The translations under genes and the position numbers were made by a program. The notes under the pieces are model-generated. The model saw only the letters and a list, made by a program, of their open reading frames with translations. It made no database searches and was not told the origin of the DNA. 64,000 nt of DNA from Mechercharimyces sp. CAU 1602 (lineage in GTDB: Bacteria > Bacillota > Bacilli > Thermoactinomycetales > JANTPT01): contig NZ_JANTPT010000001.1 in assembly GCF_024753565.1 (NCBI RefSeq), positions 1,197,969 to 1,261,968 of the forward strand. The letters are read 5' to 3'. Positions 50,671 to 58,669 of this stretch are shown piece after piece. Every line of letters begins with the position of its first letter. Position 1 is the first letter of the stretch.

Positions 50671-51255
50671 TTATTTCGATTTTGAAAAGCGAATAACCCC
50701 TCTGTTCTTATAAAAGTAATCCACACCGGAAATGACAGTTATGATTACAGCCAACCAAATCAAAATCTCACTGAAGGGAACAGCAAAGTAGGAAAAAGGA
50801 AAGTTATTTAAAATCAATGCAGCAATAGCAACAATTTGGATGATTGTTTTTAATTTGCCCAACGGACTAGCAGCGATCACTTGCCCTTCAGCAGCAGCAA
50901 CTAAGCGTAGGCCCGTCACGGAAAATTCACGACTAATGATCACAATCGCCACCCACGCATCCAGTCTCTGCATCTCTACCAAAGAGATGAGCGCTGCTGT
51001 AATTAGAAGTTTGTCCGCCAATGGGTCTAAAAACTTCCCTAAGTTCGTCACAATCTTTCTTTTGCGTGCAATATAACCATCCAAGCCATCTGTCGCAGCG
51101 GCTAGTATAAAGATGAACGCTGCTATGATCTCATTTAGCGAAATTGCTTCTTTCCCTATGTAAACCTGACCGAAATCATAGCTTACCAGCAAAAAGAACA
51201 TCACTACAGGCACTAGGAAGATACGGGCTAACGTAATGCGATTGGCCAGATTCAC
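50671..51255 (-). CDS. pgsA: CDP-diacylglycerol-glycerol-3-phosphate 3-phosphatidyltransferase
   Basis: 194 residues, an integral membrane enzyme that makes phosphatidylglycerol phosphate. The CDP-alcohol phosphotransferase motif D-G-x2-A-R-x8-G-x3-D-x3-D is intact in DGLDGYIARK through GKFLDPLAD. NLANRITLARIFLVPV at the start and several membrane helices fit. The start codon is GTG at 51255, eight bases after GGGGGG. A strong sigma-A promoter sits about 70 bases upstream, so pgsA starts its own operon rather than depending on rodZ. Confidence 0.96.
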   Translation of the reverse strand: MNLANRITLARIFLVPVVMFFLLVSYDFGQVYIGKEAISLNEIIAAFIFILAAATDGLDGYIARKRKIVTNLGKFLDPLADKLLITAALISLVEMQRLDAWVAIVIISREFSVTGLRLVAAAEGQVIAASPLGKLKTIIQIVAIAALILNNFPFSYFAVPFSEILIWLAVIITVISGVDYFYKNRGVIRFSKSK

Positions 51256-51325
51256 AGCAGGAGCCCCCCTTCGCAGGACATTACCATATTCATTTCCTCC
51301 ACAACCATTAAATCAATCTGCTACA

Positions 51326-51355
51326 AGTATAAGCGAGGCCTTTTATACGTGTCAA
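51326..51355 (-). promoter_or_regulatory. Sigma-A promoter of pgsA-cinA-DEAD operon
   Basis: Minus strand TTGACA, 18 bases, TATACT, just after the rodZ-like stop. Confidence 0.8.
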
Positions 51356-51373
51356 AACAGCAGAGCCTTTAGT

Positions 51374-52261
51374 TTAATTCTCACCCTGCTGCTTCTCATC
51401 TGCACGTTTCAATTGAAAAGCTTGTGCTTTCGAGTATCCGCTAGTATCAATACCAACACCATTTACAACCAGCTCTACTTGATCTGGGCGTTCCATATAG
51501 ATCGAGACCCATTCATCATGGGCAAAACTTTTTGATGTACCTTTATTCATCGTTGTTTCTTCCGTAATTTCTTCTGTTGGCCCCCCTGCCCGATATCGGA
51601 TGAGAACATCTTTTTTCGCCTTCACGTCCACCTGAACCGTTTTCACATTTCGCACAACATACTCGTCACCATACTGATTTAGTTCAGCAGGTTTAACCAA
51701 TTCCAACTGTGCGTCTGTCGCCAGGTCACCTTCAGCTTCTACACTCTGGTCAGTTTTAACAGGGGCGGAAACTGACTCTTCATCCTTTGCGCCAGAGGTA
51801 GCATCAACGACTTCTTTAGGCTGATCAGATCCTAACCAATACAGCGCTCCTGTTGCAGATAAAATAAGAACAACGGTTGTAAGCCCACCAATCACCCACC
51901 ATCTCAGACGATTCGTCTGCCACGACTCTCGGATCATCGAAATCAGGGCCTGGCCCATAACCTTCGTCTTATGACCTCGAGTCCGCGCTTGTACACGTTC
52001 GGATCGAGTCCGCACCAGATCATTTCCATCCTGATGCCTAGCATCTGTTCGCTGTTCGTCATACTCCGAAAAAAGGTCATCTGCATCCACACCCACATGT
52101 TGAGCGTAAGAAAGCAAATACAGGCGAGCTTTAGCTGGGGGGAGCTCATCCCAACTACCCGCTTCAATCGCCTTTATATATTGGAGCGGGATCTTTGTTT
52201 CTTTATGTATCCCTTCCAAGCTTAATCCACTACGCTTCCGTACCTCGTTTAACTCTAGCAT
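51374..52261 (-). CDS. RodZ-like HTH membrane protein (copy 3, ymfM position)
   Basis: 295 residues. Cytoplasmic N-terminal HTH (about 3-70: LNEVRKRSGLSLEGIHKETKI, YIKAIEAGSWDELP, YAQHVGVDADDLF), a basic linker, one transmembrane helix (WWVIGGLTTVVLILSATGALYW), then an extracellular linker and a C-terminal DUF4115-type beta domain ending GVGIDTSGYSKAQAFQLKR. RodZ couples the MreB cytoskeleton to the cell-wall elongation machinery. Of the three copies this one sits directly before pgsA, the position of B. subtilis rodZ (ymfM), so it is the best candidate for the orthologue. The ATG at 52261 follows GGGGG; 52270 is also possible. It has its own promoter. Confidence 0.88.
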   Translation of the reverse strand: MLELNEVRKRSGLSLEGIHKETKIPLQYIKAIEAGSWDELPPAKARLYLLSYAQHVGVDADDLFSEYDEQRTDARHQDGNDLVRTRSERVQARTRGHKTKVMGQALISMIRESWQTNRLRWWVIGGLTTVVLILSATGALYWLGSDQPKEVVDATSGAKDEESVSAPVKTDQSVEAEGDLATDAQLELVKPAELNQYGDEYVVRNVKTVQVDVKAKKDVLIRYRAGGPTEEITEETTMNKGTSKSFAHDEWVSIYMERPDQVELVVNGVGIDTSGYSKAQAFQLKRADEKQQGEN

Positions 52262-52347
52262 GAATCTCATCCCCCATGATGACTTCGGTTAAAAAGGGCG
52301 GTAAACCAGCATATTGCTTAAGAAGATGAGTTCCCTTAAGTCATTTC

Positions 52348-52377
52348 AGTATACCTTACCCCTATATTCCATGTCAA
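52348..52377 (-). promoter_or_regulatory. Sigma-A promoter of RodZ-like copy 3
   Basis: Minus strand TTGACA, 18 bases, TATACT. The -35 begins in the T tail of the preceding terminator. Confidence 0.8.
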
Positions 52378-52401
52378 AAAAGCTCCCGTCTAAGGGAGCA
52401 T
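52376..52401 (-). terminator. Terminator after RodZ-like copy 2
   Basis: TGCTCCC-TTAGAC-GGGAGC stem followed by TTTTTTG on the minus strand. Confidence 0.85.
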
Positions 52402-53861
52402 TATTTGAGGTGTTTAATGTTTAGTTTCTTATTAGGTTCGGAAGAAGATAGTTCTACTGGGACTCCGCCCACCTTCACTTCCTTTAAACCTGAAGTGTTA
52501 CCAAATTCAATCCAAATCTCATCGTTATCAAAGGTAAACACTTCTTTATCGTTAGATCCTACCTTCTTATCTGCTAATATTCCTGCCCGATTTACCAGCT
52601 CTTCAAATTCACGAATCTGTATCCACACAGCTGATTCGGTTTCAACGACAACTTCGATGTTATCTGTTCCAGATAGTTCATATACATCAGGCTCACCTTC
52701 TCCTGAGGAAACCTTCGTCAGAACACCTTTTGTTCCCGACTCTTCTTGTGGAGTTGAGCCTTCCTTTTCATCACTCTTCTCATCACTTGCCTCAGCTGCA
52801 GAATCTGCCTCCGGAGATTTTTTACTATCGTCACCTAACAGCTGCAGCCCAACAAAAATCGCAGCGGGAATTAGAAGTAATATACCAATAAGCAAGATAC
52901 GATTAAAAGTAGATTCAAACCAGGAACTTTTTTTCTTTTTCTGCGGGTTTTCCATCAGCATCAAGCTTTCAGCTGTAGAAGAGCCTCCACCTGCACGTGT
53001 GCGACGATCCCCTTCAGAGATCGCTCTTTGCTTGGCCGTACGCGATAATGTCTGTGGAAGCGGTTCCTCATCCTGCTTAGTGGGTTCCTCTTTACTGGCG
53101 GCTACCTCTGCTCGCCCTCGAGAAAGTTGTTGAGAAGGTGTTTGTTCCTTTTCAATCCGGCTACGCAAAGAAAGATCCTCTTGTTTTTCTTGATCATCTT
53201 TGCGACTACGTGACGGCAAACCCACCTCTTCTGGGCGGGGCAGATCTGTTGGCATTTGCACCCGGCGGGTATTCATTGTGGATTGAGGCACGGCTTCTTT
53301 TTCTTTGCGGGATGGGATCTCATCTTTAGGTGTAACCGGTTCCATCCTCCGTGTAGATGAAGCAGCTGTAGATTCTTCCTGTTCCCGTTTCGGTGGGGTT
53401 TGGTTTAACTCATCACTCACAATACGGTTCGACCGAGCCTGTGTTCTCGATCTACCCTCCACCAGAGGAGAAGAAGGCGACTCTGTTCTCTTTTCTTCCT
53501 GAATGACCTGCTTCTCCTCGGGTACTGCTGGTCGAGAGCCTGGATCCATACGTCTCTGATTGCGCTTTACTCTGCCTGCACGCGAGTTCCCCGCCAAAGG
53601 GGGTTCACTTTCACCACGTATACGCTGTTGTTCACTCACGCGGTACTGGCGCAAGACCGTTTGTGGTTCCACTCCAACAGCATTAGCGTAGGAGCGTAAA
53701 TAGGAACGCGCGTAAAAAGGACTGGGCAATTCTTCAAACCGTCCTTCTTCAATTATCATCAGCTCTGACGGTTGTATGCGAGTTTGTTCTGCTAATTCTT
53801 CTACTGACAGCCCCATCGCTTCTCTTGCCCGTCTGAGCCGGAGACCGATTTCATCTGACAC
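52401..53861 (-). CDS. RodZ-like HTH membrane protein (copy 2, long linker)
   Basis: 486 residues, the longest of the three. The HTH (IGLRLRRAREAMGLSVEELAEQ, SELMIIEEGRFEELPSPFYARSYLRSYANAVGV) is followed by about 220 residues rich in Arg, Glu, Ser, Pro and Gln, probably disordered. One transmembrane helix follows (ILLIGILLLIPAAIFVGLQLL), then an acidic linker and a DUF4115-like end (VVETESAVWIQIREFE, VKVGGVPVELSS). The start is the second of two GTGs (53861), eight bases after GGGAGG. It starts 24 bases after copy 1, so the two share a transcript and stop at the terminator at 52376. Paralogue of RodZ; its role is unknown. Confidence 0.82.
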   Translation of the reverse strand: MSDEIGLRLRRAREAMGLSVEELAEQTRIQPSELMIIEEGRFEELPSPFYARSYLRSYANAVGVEPQTVLRQYRVSEQQRIRGESEPPLAGNSRAGRVKRNQRRMDPGSRPAVPEEKQVIQEEKRTESPSSPLVEGRSRTQARSNRIVSDELNQTPPKREQEESTAASSTRRMEPVTPKDEIPSRKEKEAVPQSTMNTRRVQMPTDLPRPEEVGLPSRSRKDDQEKQEDLSLRSRIEKEQTPSQQLSRGRAEVAASKEEPTKQDEEPLPQTLSRTAKQRAISEGDRRTRAGGGSSTAESLMLMENPQKKKKSSWFESTFNRILLIGILLLIPAAIFVGLQLLGDDSKKSPEADSAAEASDEKSDEKEGSTPQEESGTKGVLTKVSSGEGEPDVYELSGTDNIEVVVETESAVWIQIREFEELVNRAGILADKKVGSNDKEVFTFDNDEIWIEFGNTSGLKEVKVGGVPVELSSSEPNKKLNIKHLK

Positions 53862-53885
53862 CCGGCCCACCTCCCTAGTCGTTCA

Positions 53886-55055
53886 TTATTTCTTCACTAG
53901 TTTGATTCGATAGCTCTTTGGCAGATCGTCCGCCGTCGTATCAATTTCATGACCATTTACTTCAATCTTTGTATCGGATGGTTTAGTAACACGGAACCAG
54001 ATGAAATCATCCTTTTTCAGCTCTCTTTTCTTCCCTGTTTCCAAACTGAAATTTTCATCGGTTTCGTTAACATTGTCCCCAAAACGAACGCTAACATCCT
54101 CTGTTCCTTCCATACGGATACTAACAACAATCTCACTCTCACCTTTTAGCTCGTATAAAACACCTTCAGCATCTGAGTCCCCATACTCTTTTTGCACGAG
54201 TCCCTTCTCAGCAACCTTTTCAGCGCTTGCGGTTCCAGTGGAGTCTGATTTAGCCGCCTTGGTCTGCGAATCAGCTGCTACCACTTGTTCTTTTTTCGCT
54301 GACTCTTCATCTCCACCTAATTGTGAAACACCAAAGATCGTCGCTGGAATCAAGAGTGCTGCAGCTACAATACCAGCCCAAACCCCTTTGCTCAGCTTCG
54401 GTTTTTTCACATTCATCATCGCTGACACGGTAGAGGAACGTTCAGATGATAAAGGTCCCTTGCCATTATCGGTCACAGGGACATGTCGACCTGTACTACG
54501 AGAGAGAGGTGCTTTCCCTGCTACTTTTGTCTGTTCGATACTCACGGTGTTTCGTTTACCCGAATTGGTAACACCTGCTGGATTATCCACAGGTTGTTGT
54601 GCTTTCAGTCTCGTCGTATCCTGCACAACAGGGTGACGTTGACTACGGGAAAGCGATTGCGTCGTATCTTGTAGAGGTTGTTGCGGCCTTCTCATCCGCT
54701 TTGTTTCTTGCGAGCTTGTCCGTGAACGTTGTGGAGGAGTATCGGCTCTACCTCCACGCTCCCGCCCTGTGGCCGCACGGGGAGCTTGTGATGATTCTCG
54801 TTGTGGACCCGTCTCCGGTTGCCCACTATCCATTTTATCATAACGGTCTAGAAACGGCTCTGCATCCAACCCTAAGCTATGTGCATATGAGCGTAAAAAT
54901 GCTCGTACATAAAATGGGCTCGGAAGCAATTCAAATTGATCCTGCTCTAACGCTTGTAAATATTCTAAATGTATCTTCGTCATTCTCTGCACATCGTTTA
55001 ACGTTAATCCCATCGACTCCCTAGCTTGTTTCAGCTGAACTCCAATTCCTGACAT
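53886..55055 (-). CDS. RodZ-like HTH membrane protein (copy 1)
   Basis: 389 residues from the ATG at 55055, after GGGGGTG. The HTH (IGVQLKQARESMGLTLNDVQRMTKI, YLQALEQDQFELLPSPFYVRAFLRSYAHSLGLD) is followed by a basic, Gln/Arg/Ser-rich linker of about 140 residues. The single transmembrane helix is GVWAGIVAAALLIPATIFGV. The C-terminal beta domain (SEIVVSIRMEGTEDVSVRFGDN, DTKIEVNGHEIDTT) is of DUF4115 type. It resembles copy 2 more than copy 3 (both share FELLPSPFY-type and RSYLRSYA-type blocks). It lies 60 bases after the DUF3388 gene. Confidence 0.84.
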   Translation of the reverse strand: MSGIGVQLKQARESMGLTLNDVQRMTKIHLEYLQALEQDQFELLPSPFYVRAFLRSYAHSLGLDAEPFLDRYDKMDSGQPETGPQRESSQAPRAATGRERGGRADTPPQRSRTSSQETKRMRRPQQPLQDTTQSLSRSQRHPVVQDTTRLKAQQPVDNPAGVTNSGKRNTVSIEQTKVAGKAPLSRSTGRHVPVTDNGKGPLSSERSSTVSAMMNVKKPKLSKGVWAGIVAAALLIPATIFGVSQLGGDEESAKKEQVVAADSQTKAAKSDSTGTASAEKVAEKGLVQKEYGDSDAEGVLYELKGESEIVVSIRMEGTEDVSVRFGDNVNETDENFSLETGKKRELKKDDFIWFRVTKPSDTKIEVNGHEIDTTADDLPKSYRIKLVKK

Positions 55056-55124
55056 CAGCTGCACCCCCTGATTATATTCTTTAAATCCCCATTACTCTTA
55101 CTGTCTATATCTCTTATATACACT

Positions 55125-55907
55125 TTAACTTATATCAAAAGCAGAGAAGCCAGTATCTAGCAACTCATAAGTGATTTCTTCATCTGGATGATTGCGCAAC
55201 TCAATGAAATAATCAAAATCATCCAATTCATATTCTGTCTCTCTCACAAAGATATCAGGATGCTCAATCACTTTTGTTGCCTGCATCCGAATAATTTCAC
55301 GGACTAGCATATGGTGCCGCTCGGTTGAGCGGAGTGTGGACACAATTCCGTCAATGATGTAAACATTGTCGGGAACCATCTCATCATCAGCCAACTGACT
55401 GCGAATCGTTTGTCGCAAGAGCGTGGATGAAACAAAAGTCCAGCGCTTGTTGGCACACACACTAGAGGCAACGATCGATTCCGTTTTCCCAACCCGGGGC
55501 ATTCCTCGCACACCTATTAGCTGATGCCCTTTCTTTTGAAAAATCTCAGCTAAAAAGTCTACTAATAGGCCCAATTCATCACGTGTAAATCGGTAGGTGC
55601 GCTTATCTTCTAAACAACGATCCAAATAACGACCGTGGCGTACTGCCATGCGGTCAATCAGTGTCGGTGGACGCATAGCGGTGATGGTTATATTATCTAT
55701 TCGATTCAGGATTTGCTTTAATGCGTGAATTTTCTCGCGATCATCCGTTCGCAAGAGCATCCCACGGCGTTGGTTCTCCACTCCATTAATCGTCAAGATA
55801 TTGATGGAGAGCATTCCAAGGATCGAAGCGATGTCGCCCAAAAGACCGGGACGATTCTTGTGAATGTGGTACTCCAAATACCAGTCGTGTCCGCCCAAGA
55901 AAGTCAC
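55125..55907 (-). CDS. ymfK: DUF3388 protein with ACT and P-loop (YmfK)
   Basis: 260 residues from the GTG at 55907. The N-terminus DWYLEYHIHKNRPGLLGDIASILGMLSINILTINGV is an ACT-type domain (about 8-75). The middle contains a Walker-A-like GMPRVGKTES and a conserved block IVASSVCANKRWTFVSSTLL. The end ELDDFDYFIELRNHPDEEITYE matches B. subtilis YmfK. Function is unknown; an amino-acid-sensing NTPase is inference. The longest open frame starts inside the promoter and is excluded. The GTG is only one base from AAAGG, so the TTG at 55898 (better spacing) may be the real start. Confidence 0.88.
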   Translation of the reverse strand: MTFLGGHDWYLEYHIHKNRPGLLGDIASILGMLSINILTINGVENQRRGMLLRTDDREKIHALKQILNRIDNITITAMRPPTLIDRMAVRHGRYLDRCLEDKRTYRFTRDELGLLVDFLAEIFQKKGHQLIGVRGMPRVGKTESIVASSVCANKRWTFVSSTLLRQTIRSQLADDEMVPDNVYIIDGIVSTLRSTERHHMLVREIIRMQATKVIEHPDIFVRETEYELDDFDYFIELRNHPDEEITYELLDTGFSAFDIS

Positions 55908-55937
55908 ACCTTTCAAGCCATAGACGTAGTAAGTATT

Positions 55938-55966
55938 TATATAATAGTATAGCATATGTTAGTCAA
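55938..55966 (-). promoter_or_regulatory. Sigma-A promoter of ymfK
   Basis: Minus strand TTGACT, 17 bases, TATATA, with an overlapping TATACT inside the spacer. The predicted leader is only about 25-30 bases. Confidence 0.7.
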
Positions 55967-56074
55967 TAAGCGAACCCTCGGTGTAAGAAAACCTTGCAAA
56001 ATAAGCGAAAGAGCACATCTATAAGACATGTGGATATAATATAATAGAATTTTCTTAATGTAAAGGATAATAGA

Positions 56075-56119
56075 GAAAAGCGAGTAATTCTGCGACTTTC
56101 ACAGGATCACTCGCTTTTA
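56075..56119 (-). terminator. Terminator after the DUF3243 gene
   Basis: AAAAGCGAGT and ACTCGCTTTT arms about 24 bases apart, with an inner CTGTGA/TCGCAG pairing, ending in TTTTCTC on the minus strand. Confidence 0.75.
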
Positions 56120-56138
56120 AATCACTCATCGCCTTTTG

Positions 56139-56384
56139 CTAATGTTTAACTAATTTTACCATTAAATTTGCGATTGTATGTTGTTCTTCTTCCGAGGCAA
56201 CATCCCACAACTCTTTTAATACCCGTTCTTGGTGGTTTTTGGGATCTACCCCTTTAGCAAGATAATCACCCAATTGATATGCCATATTACTAATCGTTTC
56301 GTTATCTACACCCAACGATTCCGCCTGATCCAGACGATCATTCAAAAAGCTTTTCCACTCCTGAAAATTTTCTAGGACAGACAT
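56139..56384 (-). CDS. ymfJ: DUF3243 family protein (YmfJ)
   Basis: 81 residues. A small all-helical soluble protein with the DUF3243 pattern MSVLENFQEWKSFLNDRLDQAE, ISNMAYQLGDYLAKGVDP and LKELWDVASEEEQHTIANLMVKLV. The function is unknown. The ATG at 56384 follows AAGGAGG; the open frame runs further up but has no other start site. It follows the SDR gene at about 100 bases, as in B. subtilis ymfI-ymfJ. Confidence 0.88.
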   Translation of the reverse strand: MSVLENFQEWKSFLNDRLDQAESLGVDNETISNMAYQLGDYLAKGVDPKNHQERVLKELWDVASEEEQHTIANLMVKLVKH

Positions 56385-56482
56385 GTTTTTTCCTCCTTCT
56401 GCAAACAAGCTTGGATTAAGCCTTCTAAAGGTAATATGTCCGCGTTCCCACTTCCCTATACATTCCCCTGCATCCACCAAAA

Positions 56483-57244
56483 TCAGGGGTACCATCCTCC
56501 ATTTATATGCAAGACTTGCCCTGTCACATAGCCTGCTCTTCGCTCACATAAGTACGCAATCATTTCCGCCACTTCATTCGCCTCCCCTAATCGACCCAAG
56601 GGAATCTCCTCGGCTAACATGTGCTGCTCCACATCGTTTAAATGATTGGTTACCATATCTGTAGCAATCGCCCCAGGTGCGACTGCATTGACGGTGATCG
56701 CAGAGGGTGCTAACTCTTTAGCAAGTGATCGCACCAGCCCATTAATTGCTCCCTTCGCTGTCGAATACAACACTTCTCCCGCACCGCCTGCTTCTGCCCA
56801 AATAGAGGATAAAAGAATGATACGCCCGTACTGGTTGCGGATCATATCATTTACAACTTGTTGAATAAGATAGATCGCCCCTCGCACATGCACATTCATC
56901 ATCTCTTCATACTCTTCCTCCGTCACATCTTGAATCAAACCGACACGTGAAATTCCAGCGCAATGAATCAATACCATAGGAAGACTTCCCATCTCCCACT
57001 TTATGGCTCGCATTCCCCGCTCTACATCCTCTTTTCTACATACATCCATCTGCACCGCCACTGCCCTTACACCATATGTTTTGCATTCCTGTATAACACG
57101 TTGAGCATCAGACTGGGCTGTCCGAAAACCGATCGCAATATCAAAACCGGACTGTGCCAACTTTACTGCTGTGGCTGCGCCAATGCCCCTACTCCCACCT
57201 GAAATGAAAACAACTTCCCGCTCTTTAACTAACCCCATTTCCAT
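56483..57244 (-). CDS. ymfI: SDR-family oxidoreductase (YmfI)
   Basis: 253 residues, a classical short-chain dehydrogenase/reductase. The coenzyme motif is FISGGSRGIGAATAVKLA, the NAG-like motif IHCAGISR, the catalytic Ser in LLSSIW, the Tyr-Lys in YSTAKGAINGL, and AVAPGAIATDM. The C-terminus VTGQVLHINGGWYP is typical of 3-oxoacyl-ACP reductases (FabG-like). YmfI in B. subtilis has a proposed fatty-acid role; the substrate here is unproven. The ribosome site before the ATG at 57244 is poor, so the true start is uncertain. A terminator separates it from ymfH. Confidence 0.88.
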   Translation of the reverse strand: MEMGLVKEREVVFISGGSRGIGAATAVKLAQSGFDIAIGFRTAQSDAQRVIQECKTYGVRAVAVQMDVCRKEDVERGMRAIKWEMGSLPMVLIHCAGISRVGLIQDVTEEEYEEMMNVHVRGAIYLIQQVVNDMIRNQYGRIILLSSIWAEAGGAGEVLYSTAKGAINGLVRSLAKELAPSAITVNAVAPGAIATDMVTNHLNDVEQHMLAEEIPLGRLGEANEVAEMIAYLCERRAGYVTGQVLHINGGWYP

Positions 57245-57310
57245 ACGCTACAAACTGTAAGGAATGTAACGCTTTCACCTCCATCACATTACTTTCGTAC
57301 CTAAAGTCCA

Positions 57311-57364
57311 CAAAAAAGAGCTGTCACCTTGTAACGTTCTTAAGAAGATGACAGCCCATTTTTT
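57311..57364 (-). terminator. Terminator between ymfH and ymfI
   Basis: GGGCTGTCATCTT and AAGGTGACAGCTC pair with one mismatch around a 14-base loop (minus strand), followed by TTTTTTGTGG. Confidence 0.8.
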
Positions 57365-57388
57365 ACACAGATAATAACAGCACAACTC

Positions 57389-58669
57389 TTACAACGGTTT
57401 CACGATTGAGGCGGCAAAGCGTTCTTCATCTATATGCTCTTTCATCCTTTGGTTCACATCATCAACCGTTAAATTATCTAACACTGGCAAGTACCGTAGT
57501 AAACTAGCATCATTTAGCCATAACCCGGTATATTGGTTGGCAATCCATTCAGGGGAATTAAATGCTTTCACCATTCTCCCCATCTCCTTATTGCGCAATC
57601 GAAGAAAATCATCTTCTGAAATTCCTTGTTTCACTCTTTTCGGAAGTTCTTCTTTCACACGGGTCAATAAACGATCTGGATCAACCGTATCCCCACCTAT
57701 TGCCGAAAAGCCAAACTCTTTTTCCAAACTATAGCTTGCACCAAATTGCTCATCTATTAGACCTTCATCGTATAGAGACTGATAAAATGATGATCCACTT
57801 CCGAATATAGACTCCAACATCAATTCGGTAGATAGTTGCTGTTTTAAATATTGATCGCCTTGTGCTCCCAACTTGATCTCTTTAAACCCAAAGTAACATT
57901 TCCCAATCCCTACACTGAGGGAAGTTTCTGCACGCTTCGTAGCAACCGCCTCTGGCTCTTTAGAAAAAAAGCGCTCAATCTCACGCCGATCACGGAAAGG
58001 CTTTTTATCCTGGTTCTCTCTAATCAACGCAATCGTCTTTTTTGGATCCATCGGCCCGACGACAAAAAGAAACATGTTGCTAGGGTGATAAAAGGTTTCG
58101 TGACACGTCGTTAAAACCTCTTTATCGATCTTTGCAATCGATTGAATTGTTCCCGCAATATCGATCCTTACGGGATGCTTTTGAAACAGTGCTCCAATCA
58201 AACCAAAGTAAACACGCCAATCGGGATTATCTTCATACATGCGGATTTCTTGGCCAATAATCCCCTTTTCTTTCTCTACATTTTCATCTGTGAGGTAGAG
58301 GCGCTGTACAAAGTTAAGTAATGTCGTTAGATTTTCTTCGATCTTCTCTGTCCCCGTAAATAGGTAAGAGGTGCGATTAAACGAGGTAAACGCATTTGCG
58401 GATGCTCCCTGTTGCGAAAACTGTTGAAAAACATCCCCCTCAGCTTCTTCAAACATTTTATGCTCGAGAAAATGGGCAATCCCATCTGGAACTAACAACT
58501 TTTCTCCATCTGGCAAACGAAAGTGCTGGTCAATCGAACCATAACGTGTGGTAAACATCGCATACGTCTTCACATAGTCTGGTCGGGGAAGTAGTACGAC
58601 TGTTAAGCCGTTATCTAGTTGCTCCTGGTAATACGTTTCTTGTAGAAGTTGGTCTCTAAGCTGTTCCAT
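57389..58669 (-). CDS. ymfH: M16-family zinc peptidase (YmfH)
   Basis: 426 residues. The inverted zinc motif HXXEH is present as HFLEH at 66-70, followed by a distal Glu region (NVEKEKGIIGQEI), so this is the catalytic partner of the pair. N-terminal LDNGLTVVLLPRP is typical. Residues 200-426 form the second M16 half-domain. I start at the ATG at 58669, behind GGAGGGGG; it overlaps the end of ymfF by 14 bases, giving a coupled pair. Family-known relatives act in peptide processing, and in some species in competence or pheromone handling. No substrate is visible here. Confidence 0.93.
   Translation of the reverse strand: MEQLRDQLLQETYYQEQLDNGLTVVLLPRPDYVKTYAMFTTRYGSIDQHFRLPDGEKLLVPDGIAHFLEHKMFEEAEGDVFQQFSQQGASANAFTSFNRTSYLFTGTEKIEENLTTLLNFVQRLYLTDENVEKEKGIIGQEIRMYEDNPDWRVYFGLIGALFQKHPVRIDIAGTIQSIAKIDKEVLTTCHETFYHPSNMFLFVVGPMDPKKTIALIRENQDKKPFRDRREIERFFSKEPEAVATKRAETSLSVGIGKCYFGFKEIKLGAQGDQYLKQQLSTELMLESIFGSGSSFYQSLYDEGLIDEQFGASYSLEKEFGFSAIGGDTVDPDRLLTRVKEELPKRVKQGISEDDFLRLRNKEMGRMVKAFNSPEWIANQYTGLWLNDASLLRYLPVLDNLTVDDVNQRMKEHIDEERFAASIVKPL

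Noticed and set aside
52405-53133. 242-codon plus-strand open frame opposite RodZ-like copy 2
   Set aside because: It mirrors the Ser/Glu/Arg-rich linker of the real gene, has no ribosome site, and its Ser/Pro-rich product looks like reverse-strand translation.
54001-54636. 211-codon plus-strand open frame opposite RodZ-like copy 1
   Set aside because: Same reason: an antisense shadow of a low-complexity linker with no family match.
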